NCBI GenBank assembly: GCA_020830965.2
Contig: JACCFC020000006.1
Coordinates: forward strand, 1-64,000
DNA from: Neisseriaceae bacterium TC5R-5
GTDB lineage: Bacteria > Pseudomonadota > Gammaproteobacteria > Burkholderiales > Chromobacteriaceae
DNA length: 64,000 nt
Direction of reading: 5' to 3'
Shown: in pieces, positions 17,368 to 25,159 of the stretch
How positions within the stretch are numbered: the first letter of the stretch is position 1
Layout: each line of letters starts with the position of its first letter
Translations under genes and position numbers: made by a program
Notes under the pieces: model-generated
Seen by the model: the letters and a program-made list of their open reading frames with translations, nothing else
The model's database searches: none
What the model was told of the DNA's origin: nothing

Positions 17368-18150
17368 TTATAATTGGCTCAGCTTTTGTAACATTTGATC
17401 TGCTGTAGAAACGCCGCGTGAGTTCATTTCAAATGCACGCTGAGCTGTAATCATATTTACTAATTCTTCAGTAACATTAACGTTAGAAGCTTCTACAAAA
17501 CCATTTCTAATCGCTCCCCGACTATCGGTTTGTGCATCACCATCTTGTGGGTCACCAGAAGCAGCCGATTGTAAATACAGGTTGTTGCCAATACTTTCTA
17601 AACCTTGCGGATTAATAAAAGTGGTTAACTGCAAAGTGCCTGCGGTTTGCGCTGCTGGATTGTTGGGCAAAAAATATTGCACTACGCCAGCAGTAGAAAC
17701 TGTTATCTGAGTGGCTGTGCCAGGAATATTGATATTTGGGTTCAGCGGGTAACCATCAGGGTTGACAATGTCGCCGTTAGAGTTACGCGTGAATTCTCCA
17801 TTACGGGTATAGGAGGTGGTGCCATCCGGCAATAAAATGCGGAAGAACCCCTCCCCAGAAATCGCCATGTCTAAAGGTTGCCCGGTCTGAGTCAGGTTGC
17901 CTTGTGCGTGGATACGCTTAGAGGCGACTGCGGCAGCCCCCGTACCAATCTGTAAGCCGGTCGGTGTGGTATTGCCATTCGCTAGTTGTGCGCCTGGTTG
18001 ACGTAAAGTCTGGTAAAACAAATCCTCAAACACTCCTCGGCTGCGTTTAAAACCGACGGTATTAACGTTAGCTAGATTATTGGTAACAACATCCAGCTGA
18101 AACTGACTGGCATCCATGCCGGTCTTAGAAATATACAGGGCGCGCATCAT
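17368..18150 (-). CDS. flgG: Flagellar distal rod protein FlgG
   Basis: FlgG forms the distal rod. The N-terminus MMRALYISKTGMDASQFQLD and VTNNLANVNTVGFKRSR and the C-terminus VNVTEELVNMITAQRAFEMN are nearly textbook. Length 260 is exact for the family. The first two codons are both ATG, so the start could be 18150 or 18147. It lies between flgF and flgH with short gaps. Confidence 0.97.
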   Translation of the reverse strand: MMRALYISKTGMDASQFQLDVVTNNLANVNTVGFKRSRGVFEDLFYQTLRQPGAQLANGNTTPTGLQIGTGAAAVASKRIHAQGNLTQTGQPLDMAISGEGFFRILLPDGTTSYTRNGEFTRNSNGDIVNPDGYPLNPNINIPGTATQITVSTAGVVQYFLPNNPAAQTAGTLQLTTFINPQGLESIGNNLYLQSAASGDPQDGDAQTDSRGAIRNGFVEASNVNVTEELVNMITAQRAFEMNSRGVSTADQMLQKLSQL

Positions 18151-18170
18151 GGCTAGTTACCTGAAATGGG

Positions 18171-18911
18171 CTAATTCATCGATAGTAGTTGAGTGGCTTG
18201 CTGATCATCCTGCTTTGCCGTCTGCATAGCTTGAATGTTTAAGTCGTAGTGGCGAGCATGAGAAATCATTTGTACCAGGCTTTCCACCGAATTGACGTTA
18301 CTTGATTCTAAAACTCCCGAAACCAGTTTGACATTAGGGTCCGCTACACCGATACCACCGGCGTTAAGGCGAAATAAACCATCCTCACCTTTGTAGACTT
18401 CTTTTGGACCTGGATTAATCATTTTGATCTGACCCAGTAACTGTGGTGTACGTAACGTCCCACTAAGAGGTATCGCAATAACAGAGCCATCGGCGCCGAG
18501 TTGAATGCTGGAGCCGGTTGGCGCGGTGATGGGGCCACCATCACCTATGATTGGCAAACCAGAACTGGTTCGCATCATACCATTGTTGTCCAGTACATAA
18601 CCGCCGTCACGGGTATACGCCTCACTACCATCTGGCGCTTGTACCGCGAAGAATCCCGGTGAGCCCAAAGCAAAATCACTGACGTTTCCTGTCTGTATTA
18701 GGCTGCCTTGGCTTAAGTCATGCCCAACAGTATTGTCGACCACATAGGTACGTGTTGGGGCTCCATCCCCAATCACCGGCAAGGCTCGAAAAGCGGCTCG
18801 ATCGGCCTTAAAGCCATTGGTGTGTACATTTGCCAGATTATTAGCGGTGGTTGCTTGCTGCAGCATGACATGCTTAGCACCATTCATTGCCAAATAAAGT
18901 ACCCTATCCAT
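18171..18911 (-). CDS. flgF: Flagellar proximal rod protein FlgF
   Basis: FlgF is one of the proximal rod proteins. It starts MDRVLYLAMNGAKHVMLQQA with TTANNLANVHTNGFKADR, and ends with the paired helix NVNSVESLVQMISHARHYD. Length 246 is normal. AGAGGCTAGCCA precedes the start. It follows flgE by 20 bases in the same operon. Confidence 0.96.
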   Translation of the reverse strand: MDRVLYLAMNGAKHVMLQQATTANNLANVHTNGFKADRAAFRALPVIGDGAPTRTYVVDNTVGHDLSQGSLIQTGNVSDFALGSPGFFAVQAPDGSEAYTRDGGYVLDNNGMMRTSSGLPIIGDGGPITAPTGSSIQLGADGSVIAIPLSGTLRTPQLLGQIKMINPGPKEVYKGEDGLFRLNAGGIGVADPNVKLVSGVLESSNVNSVESLVQMISHARHYDLNIQAMQTAKQDDQQATQLLSMN

Positions 18912-18931
18912 TGGCTAGCCTCTTTTTACGA

Positions 18932-20164
18932 TCAAATATTCAGTAGGGTTTGTACCAGAGTGTCCTGGGTCTTAATGGTTTGTGCATTTGCTTGATAGTA
19001 ACGCTGCGTTGTGATCATGTTCACAAGTTCGCCGGTCAAGTCCACATTTGAATCTTCCAATGCGCCCGCTTGTACCGTGCCGACGTTGCCGGAGCCAGGA
19101 GCATTGTATGAAGCCGCGCCGGAATCAAAAGTTTGCGACCATAAGTTATCTCCAATCGGCTGCAGACCTTGTTGATTGATAAAGTTGGCTAATGCAATTT
19201 GTCCTATCGTTTTGGTCTGTCCATTAGTGAAAGTGGCTTGTACTATGCCGGTGCTGGAAATGTTGATGCCTTTCAACGTTCCTGGTGCAAAACCATCAAT
19301 CGTTGGTGGAGTGGTGACGCCAAAATTCTGACCCACCTGGGTCGAACCGGTAAAACTGAGCGCGACAGTTTGCGGGATTGCCGAGCCATTGACTGGATTA
19401 GGCGTAAAGGTAATATTGAATGGCGTGGTATTAGTTAATACCCCAGAGGTATTAAAGTCCAAACTGTAGGTGTTGGGAGTCGTTGCTGGAGAACCGTCAA
19501 CATAAGCCGTTGCGGTCCAAGAGTTACCTGTCGCTGTAGGCGTGCCAGCTACATAGTACAAAGTGACTTGGTGCGGATTGCCCAATGAGTCATAAACAGT
19601 ATTGGTATTGGCCCAGTTGTAAGAACTGGCATTGGTAGGGTCCAATGGCGTCACTGTGGGTGGCGACACGCGCGAATCCAGGTTAATGCCTATCGTTCCT
19701 TTGGTGGATGCCTCTGGCGATATCAAGTTGGTATCCAAGCGCAGATTAGTTAGCTGGCCTTGAGTCACCACGCCAGCAGAGTCGGCCTGCCAGCCTTGTA
19801 ACTGATTGCCATCGTTGACAATATAGCCTTGATTGCTAACCTGAAACTGGCCATTCCGTGTGTAGGCCAAGGTGCCATCTGGCCTAGCAACGGTAAAATA
19901 GCCGCTGTTATTGATGGCAATGTCCAGACTGCGCCCAGTGGTAGAGACATTGCCATTACTCATATTCTGCGTGATGGCCGCTACTCTGACACCAATCCCC
20001 GGCGAGGTGCGAGCAATACCATATAAAGTATTGCCATAGATATCGGCAAACTCTGATCTTGAACTTTTAAAGCCATAAGTATTGGCATTAGCAATATTGT
20101 TGCCAATTGTGTCGAGTTGGGTCGATGCTGCATTAAGACCGCTTAAACCTTGTTGAAAGCCCAT
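18932..20164 (-). CDS. flgE: Flagellar hook protein FlgE
   Basis: FlgE is the hook subunit, exported until FliK stops its addition. The N-terminal signature GFQQGLSGLNAASTQLDTIG, NNIANANTYGFKSSRSEFAD and the C-terminal NVDLTGELVNMITTQRYYQA are clear. The middle (about 140-330) is a Thr/Pro/Gly-rich variable domain. Length 410 is close to usual. GAGGAATTAATAAA precedes the ATG. Confidence 0.97.
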   Translation of the reverse strand: MGFQQGLSGLNAASTQLDTIGNNIANANTYGFKSSRSEFADIYGNTLYGIARTSPGIGVRVAAITQNMSNGNVSTTGRSLDIAINNSGYFTVARPDGTLAYTRNGQFQVSNQGYIVNDGNQLQGWQADSAGVVTQGQLTNLRLDTNLISPEASTKGTIGINLDSRVSPPTVTPLDPTNASSYNWANTNTVYDSLGNPHQVTLYYVAGTPTATGNSWTATAYVDGSPATTPNTYSLDFNTSGVLTNTTPFNITFTPNPVNGSAIPQTVALSFTGSTQVGQNFGVTTPPTIDGFAPGTLKGINISSTGIVQATFTNGQTKTIGQIALANFINQQGLQPIGDNLWSQTFDSGAASYNAPGSGNVGTVQAGALEDSNVDLTGELVNMITTQRYYQANAQTIKTQDTLVQTLLNI

Positions 20165-20208
20165 TTTATTAATTCCTCATTATCAAATGCAATTTAAATT
20201 TCTTTGTT

Positions 20209-20904
20209 TCAGGCGGTCATTTGGGCGACATCACCTAAGCCGACGCGGCTGCCATCGGCCAAGACCAATTCTGGTACCCCTTTGTCCCAAGCAACAGCAT
20301 TAACTGTTTTGGCGTTGTAAGGTGTCGCTTTAGTTGTGCCTCCGCTACTGGCCTGGGCGACGTCGGCGCTAAAGCTGTACTGGCCAGGGGGCAATTGATT
20401 TCCGTCATTATCCGTTCCATCCCACTGAAAGGTGTTGACTCCGGCGACGGGCTGCGGGATGGTGATGTTTTTGACTACATTGCCGTTGGCATCCTTAACG
20501 CTAACCGTTAATGACTGGGCTGGGCCATCCAGCAATACGCCGCCTTGGCTGTTTGAGCCCTCATTTGCTAAGGTTAAGTCCTTACCTTCCACCATCACAT
20601 TTTTGCCAATCATTCCTGCGGCCATTAGCGATTGGGAGGCCGCTTGTGCTCCAACTAGACTCATCATCGATTGATTCAACTGCTGAATACCACTCACCTG
20701 GCTGATCTGTGCCATTTGGCTGGTGAGCTGGCTGTTATCCATAGGGTTAAGAGGATCTTGCGCTTGTAGCTGCGCCATAAACAGTTTTAAAAAAGTACTT
20801 TGAATATCCTCGGCACTACTGCCGCCCAAAGGGCTTTGAGCTGCGGTGTTTGCGGCACTGCTGCTTGCGGGGGTGTTGATCACATCATAAGGGTTAGAAG
20901 CCAT
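20209..20904 (-). CDS. flgD: Hook-cap scaffold protein FlgD
   Basis: FlgD caps the growing hook and is lost on completion. The diagnostic N-terminal block FLKLFMAQLQAQDPLNPMDN and SQLTSQMAQISQVSGI is present at about residues 38-75, followed by an Ig-like/FlgD tudor region with VNTFQWDGTDNDGNQLPPGQ. Length 231 is normal. It lies between flgC and flgE. Confidence 0.96.
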   Translation of the reverse strand: MASNPYDVINTPASSSAANTAAQSPLGGSSAEDIQSTFLKLFMAQLQAQDPLNPMDNSQLTSQMAQISQVSGIQQLNQSMMSLVGAQAASQSLMAAGMIGKNVMVEGKDLTLANEGSNSQGGVLLDGPAQSLTVSVKDANGNVVKNITIPQPVAGVNTFQWDGTDNDGNQLPPGQYSFSADVAQASSGGTTKATPYNAKTVNAVAWDKGVPELVLADGSRVGLGDVAQMTA

Positions 20905-20923
20905 CGCATAGTCCTTTCAAGGT

Positions 20924-21334
20924 TTATTGGCCAAGTTGCAATACTTTTTGTTGCAAGGTTTTAGCGGTGTTCATGACTTCAACATTATTTTGATAGGCAC
21001 GCGAAGCTGCAATCATATCCGCCATCTCTTCCACCGGATTCACATTAGGTAACGTGACAAATCCTCTCTGATCGGCAAGAGGGTTGCCGGGGTCGTATTT
21101 CAAACGAGGTGGTGTCTGATCCTCTACTACCGCGGTAACACGTACACCAGCTACTTGTGGCTGAGCGGCAGAAACCGGTATGGCCGTAAATACCGCGTGG
21201 CGACCCTTGTAGGGCTGGCCAGTTGAACTCGTGCTGCTTTCAGCGTTCGCAATATTGCTGGCGACTAGATTTAGACGCATTGACTGGGCGGATAAACCGG
21301 AACCCGCAATGGTAAAGACATTAGATAAAGACAT
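20924..21334 (-). CDS. flgC: Flagellar proximal rod protein FlgC
   Basis: FlgC is a rod subunit. Signature sequences are SGLSAQSMRLNLVASNIANA near the N-terminus and NVNPVEEMADMIAASRAYQN near the C-terminus. The length of 136 residues is usual. It starts two bases after the flgB stop, consistent with coupled translation. Confidence 0.97.
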   Translation of the reverse strand: MSLSNVFTIAGSGLSAQSMRLNLVASNIANAESSTSSTGQPYKGRHAVFTAIPVSAAQPQVAGVRVTAVVEDQTPPRLKYDPGNPLADQRGFVTLPNVNPVEEMADMIAASRAYQNNVEVMNTAKTLQQKVLQLGQ

Positions 21335-21336
21335 GA

Positions 21337-21750
21337 TTAGTTACCTCCCTGTCCCTGAATGGCTGTATTCAGGCCGCTTATACGCTTATTTAGGAACGTC
21401 AGTGTCGATTGAAACTTGATTGCGTTGTCAGCAAACGCAGCACGTTCTACATCCATGTCCACGGTATTGCCATCTAGGCTAGGTTGCACTGCCGTGCGGT
21501 ATTGCAGCTGTGCGCGAAGACCATTGCCACGGTCATTGTTGCTGAAGTGGCGTTCATCGGTTGCCTGCATGGCCAAGCGCCCTTGCGAATCCACCTGTGA
21601 CTTCAGCGCTTGTGTAAAGTCAAAATCCATAGCCTTGTAATAAGGCGTCTCATTATTGGCAATATTGCTGGCCAGTACTTCGGCACGGTAGGAGCGCAAA
21701 TTCAGTGAGCGCTGCTGAAAATCAAAATGTTTGGCAATTTTGTCTAACAT
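21337..21750 (-). CDS. flgB: Flagellar proximal rod protein FlgB
   Basis: FlgB is the first rod subunit above FliE and heads the flgBCDEFGHIJKL operon. The N-terminus LNLRSYRAEVLASNIANNET followed by PYYKAMDFDFTQAL and the block NTVDMDVERAAFADNAIKFQ are family hallmarks. Length 137 is normal. A sigma-54-like promoter lies 29-44 bases upstream of the start. Confidence 0.97.
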   Translation of the reverse strand: MLDKIAKHFDFQQRSLNLRSYRAEVLASNIANNETPYYKAMDFDFTQALKSQVDSQGRLAMQATDERHFSNNDRGNGLRAQLQYRTAVQPSLDGNTVDMDVERAAFADNAIKFQSTLTFLNKRISGLNTAIQGQGGN

Positions 21751-21778
21751 GGATAGCTCTCCTCAATACCGATATACA

Positions 21779-21794
21779 AGCACAAACTATGCCA
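21779..21794 (-). promoter_or_regulatory. Sigma-54 promoter of the flgB operon
   Basis: On the minus strand the sequence TGGCATAGTTTGTGCT matches the -24/-12 consensus TGGCACG-N4-TTGCA with the GG and GC doublets exactly ten bases apart. The predicted start is about 18 bases before the flgB ATG. FlrC encoded at 3128-4522 is the obvious activator. This is a by-eye match; no FlrC enhancer site was identified. Confidence 0.65.
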
Positions 21795-21895
21795 GTATTT
21801 TGATCCCTAGCAATGCCTTGGTTTTCAGATAAACAATACACAGGGAAACCGGCAAACCTGCCTGCCAACGCCGGCTTGGCGGCAAGTTTTGCCGT

Positions 21896-21922
21896 TAAAT
21901 CCCCTGCGGCTATCGGCAATAA
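21896..21922 (+). promoter_or_regulatory. Possible sigma-28 promoter of the tandem-receiver gene
   Basis: TAAA is followed after exactly 15 bases by GGCAATAA (consensus GCCGATAA, six of eight). It reads toward the gene starting at 22047, about 120 bases downstream. The match is weaker than those before flgK and flgM and could be chance. Confidence 0.3.
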
Positions 21923-22046
21923 CAACAGCGCCAATGCACTTTTACCTTGATGCGCTGAACAATTCGTGCCAAACCATCATATAGAGCGGCGAATTTTAGT
22001 AACAGGTATTGCCAGAAGTCTCGGTGGCAAACGCAAGGGGAAGGGT

Positions 22047-22844
22047 ATGTTAGAAGTACAGCATTTGATCATTTCATTGGCAGAGCCTTCTACTATGCAG
22101 GCACACGTTATCTGCAAGGCATTGGGGGAAATGGGAATTTCACGCATAGAAGTACACGGGAACGGACAAGAACTAATAGAGCATGCCCGGCATTACCCGC
22201 CAGACTTGGTGATCAGCGCCTACTATCTACCAGACATGACCGGCCATGATCTTGTCACAACGATGCGTGACAGCCAAGACTTGAACAATATGCCATTTAT
22301 TCTGGTTTCCAGCGAAACCAAAGCTGAGCGTCTGGAACCTATCCGCCAGGCAGGCAGCTTGGCTATTTTGCCCAAACCTTTTAGCTATCAGCAATTGGAT
22401 GCCGCCTTGGGCAATGCCTTGGACTTTATCAATGCCGAAAGCCTGGGGGCTGAAGTGGATAGCGATCTGGCTACCCTGAATGTGTTGATTGTGGACGACA
22501 GTACTACTTCACGTCATCACATACGGGCGGTGCTGGAAAGGCTGGGCTTTGAGAATTTTGATGAGGCAGTTGGTGGGGCAGAAGCTATTCTGTTGCTTGA
22601 AGACAAGCACTTCAACCTTATCGTGATCGACTATCACATGCCGGAGATGGACGGTTGTGAACTCGCTCGCCATATACGCAATCACTACTCGCAAGCTGAA
22701 GTTCCTATACTTATGGTGACGAGTGAAACCAATAGTCAGCGTTTAGCCGAGGTAGAAGCGGCTGGTGTATCTGCTCATTGTGATAAGCCATTTGAAACCA
22801 GCAAGATACGTTCCATTATTAAAGATCTATTACAAGAATACTGA
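22047..22844 (+). CDS. Tandem receiver-domain protein with a degenerate first receiver
   Basis: Two CheY-like receiver domains in series and no output domain. The second (about residues 143-262) is complete: acidic pair Asp150-Asp151 in LIVDDS, phospho-acceptor Asp195 in VIDYHMPEMDG, the Thr in MVTSET and Lys in CDKPF. The first (about 5-128) keeps the Lys (LPKPF) but has Ala58 where the phospho-acceptor Asp should be (VISAYYLPDM), and its acidic pocket reads Ala-Glu. I start at ATG 22047, preceded by AAGGGGAAGGG; the open frame from 21966 has no such site. It lies between the flgB promoter and an EAL gene, so a role in motility signalling is likely but inferred. Confidence 0.85.
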   Translation: MLEVQHLIISLAEPSTMQAHVICKALGEMGISRIEVHGNGQELIEHARHYPPDLVISAYYLPDMTGHDLVTTMRDSQDLNNMPFILVSSETKAERLEPIRQAGSLAILPKPFSYQQLDAALGNALDFINAESLGAEVDSDLATLNVLIVDDSTTSRHHIRAVLERLGFENFDEAVGGAEAILLLEDKHFNLIVIDYHMPEMDGCELARHIRNHYSQAEVPILMVTSETNSQRLAEVEAAGVSAHCDKPFETSKIRSIIKDLLQEY

Positions 22845-22879
22845 GTATTAAAAATATTCATGGTAAGCATGAGCCCAAC

Positions 22880-23743
22880 TTACTTCTGATTTGTCGGTTT
22901 GTCTTCGATAATTCCTGAATACAGCCATTTGCGAAAATGGTTCCGTGTCATCGGCTTGCTAAAATAAAAGCCCTGCAAATAAGGGACTCCTCTTTTGCTC
23001 AAGTAATGGTGCTGACCTTGATTTTCTACTCCTTTGATTATCAGCTCGGCGCCAAGTTTTTGGGCGGAGGATAGTAAAATGTCAAGGGAGTTATCCTGGA
23101 ATCCTGGCTGACCCCAACTGGAAATATAATCTTTCTCGACTTTCAAATAATCAAATGCCCACTTCAGCAGGTGATAGGGATTGGCTGTCGTCGCCAGATA
23201 ATTGTCCAAGGCTAGTTTTATTCCCAGTTGCCGTAGTCCCTCAGTGACTAACTGCGCCTCCAGCTCCTCCGGTAAGGGTAAAGTTGCGGGGACTTCCAGC
23301 ACTAATCGCGCCTGTTTGCTCTGTAAGATGGCTAACAACTCATGGCAGTCTTCCAATAGGGCTGGCATTGTCAAATACTCTGCAGGAATATTCACGCTCA
23401 CTATGAAATGGGGAGGCAATGCGAATTGTTTAAAGTCCTCCGCTACACGCTGCAATATATAACGGCTGAGCTCTATCATTAAATGGGCATCAAGTGCTGT
23501 GGGGATGAATGACTCGGGTAATAAATGGCTATGCCCTAAACGCCAACGAGCCAACGCCTCCACTCCTATGCATTCATCGGTAGCGGCCCTGACGATGGGC
23601 TGGTAATGCGCACAAAACGCGTTTTCATGCAAACCAGCGATAAATGCCTCAGCACTGACCTCGCTTTTGCTGCGCCCCCAGCGTAAGGCCCGGGAAAACC
23701 ACTTCTCCAAACCTGTTGTTATGGTTTCCGAAAATTTTTTCAC
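22880..23743 (-). CDS. EAL-domain protein, probably catalytically inactive
   Basis: The domain (about residues 32-280) is recognisably a cyclic-di-GMP phosphodiesterase fold: YQPIV, GVEALARW with Glu62, VSVNIP with Asn118, LVLEV with Glu150, Lys201 and QGFYFSKPM. Several residues needed for metal binding and catalysis are changed: DDFG reads Asp180-Asn181-Tyr-Leu, and the usual AEGVE reads Ile-Lys237-Gly-Val-Glu, placing Lys where a catalytic Glu belongs. There is no GGDEF domain and no membrane segment. It may bind c-di-GMP or a protein without hydrolysis, as known for degenerate EAL proteins such as YdiV. It converges on the tandem-receiver gene; a motility role is inferred from location. 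Confidence 0.83.
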   Translation of the reverse strand: MKKFSETITTGLEKWFSRALRWGRSKSEVSAEAFIAGLHENAFCAHYQPIVRAATDECIGVEALARWRLGHSHLLPESFIPTALDAHLMIELSRYILQRVAEDFKQFALPPHFIVSVNIPAEYLTMPALLEDCHELLAILQSKQARLVLEVPATLPLPEELEAQLVTEGLRQLGIKLALDNYLATTANPYHLLKWAFDYLKVEKDYISSWGQPGFQDNSLDILLSSAQKLGAELIIKGVENQGQHHYLSKRGVPYLQGFYFSKPMTRNHFRKWLYSGIIEDKPTNQK

Positions 23744-23913
23744 AGAAGCAATCTATCCGATAAGCCCACCAGGATCTGACCAGCAGTAGCTAATCACCTT
23801 ATTTACCAGTGTAGTACAAGCAGGCAAGGTACTAGTAATAGCAAAACCTTCACCAGTCTGATGCAAAGAGTTACCATCAAGTAGATACTGATTATGAATG
23901 AAGGGAGCATGCT

Positions 23914-24792
23914 GTGTTTGATATCGGATTTGCTGGCCTTGGCTTAATGGGCCAACCCATGGTCCGCCGTTTACTGGCTGCAGGCCTATCGGTGCAGGTG
24001 TGGAATCGTCATGCGGATAAGTGCTGTGCGCTGACATCTGCCGGAGCTTCTCCAGCACGCAATCTGGCGCAATTGGCCGCGGAGAGCAAACTTCTCATGC
24101 TTTGTCTGAGGGATACTGCGGCGGTTGAAAGTGTTGTGTTTGGTCGTGATGGGTTAGCTAGCCATAGTAAATCGGGACAATTACTGGTTGATTTTTCCAG
24201 TATTTCACCACGCGATACTCAATGCTTTGCCGAGAGATTAAAGCAACAAAGTGGTGCGCATTGGGTGGATGCGCCGGTATCTGGTGGTGTAGGTGGCGCC
24301 GAGAAAGGTAGCCTCATCATTATGGCCGGTGGTCTGGCGAGCGATATTGAACAGCTACGCCCAATACTTGCCCATCTATCGCAACGTGTTAGCCATATGG
24401 GGGCGGTCGGAACGGGGCAGGTAGCCAAGCTCTGTAATCAGTTGATTGTTGCGGCCAACGCCGTCTTAATTGCTGAAGCTGTGGCCTTGGCGGAAGAAAG
24501 CGGGGTGGATGCTACACAGCTGGCATCGGCGCTGGCAGGTGGTTTTGCCGATTCTCTTCCCTTGCAGATTCTGGCGCCACGTATGGCGGGACGGCAATTC
24601 CTGCCGGTGCAATGGAAAGTAGCAACCTTGCTTAAAGATTTGGATAACGCGATTCAGCATGGTGAGCTCTGTCACAGCCTGACACCATTAGCACAACAAG
24701 CTGCGCAAAGACTGCGCGAGCATCTGAGTCATGGCCACGCTGATCATGATCTGAGTAGCCTAATTCTCTTGTACGAGAGCGTGAAGGATTAA
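23914..24792 (+). CDS. NAD(P)-dependent beta-hydroxyacid dehydrogenase (3-hydroxyisobutyrate dehydrogenase family)
   Basis: A 292-residue member of the family that includes 3-hydroxyisobutyrate and tartronate semialdehyde dehydrogenases. The N-terminal Rossmann motif is GFAGLGLMGQPMVRRLL; the substrate loop is DAPVSGGVGGAEKGSL; the catalytic Lys is in GTGQVAKLCNQ. The start is GTG, supported by AAGGGAG six bases upstream. Length is usual. Neighbours do not form a clear pathway, so the exact substrate cannot be named. Confidence 0.87.
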   Translation: MFDIGFAGLGLMGQPMVRRLLAAGLSVQVWNRHADKCCALTSAGASPARNLAQLAAESKLLMLCLRDTAAVESVVFGRDGLASHSKSGQLLVDFSSISPRDTQCFAERLKQQSGAHWVDAPVSGGVGGAEKGSLIIMAGGLASDIEQLRPILAHLSQRVSHMGAVGTGQVAKLCNQLIVAANAVLIAEAVALAEESGVDATQLASALAGGFADSLPLQILAPRMAGRQFLPVQWKVATLLKDLDNAIQHGELCHSLTPLAQQAAQRLREHLSHGHADHDLSSLILLYESVKD

Positions 24793-25159
24793 GAGTAAAT
24801 CGCATTACACACCAATAATGCCCACTATGATTTTTATAATTTATTTAAGATCAATGATTTAAGGTAATCGTCTTTAAAAAGACTATTGCCAATTAGTGTC
24901 ATTTAGAGTACATTCCACGTCTCAAAAAAATAATTCTGTCGGGCACCAAAATTAGTAACATGCCTAGCCCGAACGAAATTGCTTCATCGTCCCTGACCCA
25001 TTCCAGGCATCGTCCACGCTTGATGTCGTAGCAGACCGGATTGCTGTTCGCCGCTTGTCAGGTTAGTGCCGATGATTTACGGCTTCAAGGCGCCGTATAA
25101 CCCACCGCCACCAACCTGGCTATAAGTGACGCCGGATTCATCCGGTTTGAAAGGACATT
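24793..25159 (+). promoter_or_regulatory. Long structured 5' leader of the RNA helicase gene
   Basis: This 367-base gap has no gene. A possible promoter is TTGCCA-N17-TACATT (24886-24914), giving a leader of roughly 240 bases. Downstream are several inverted repeats: TCGGGC/GCCCGA (24939-24972); CAGGTT/AACCTG (25059-25118) enclosing TACGGC/GCCGTA (25078-25097); and CCGGA/TCCGG with a four-base loop (25132-25145), ending only five bases before the AAGGA ribosome site. Long structured leaders are known for cold-shock genes including helicases. Control of this gene through the leader is an inference. Confidence 0.45.
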
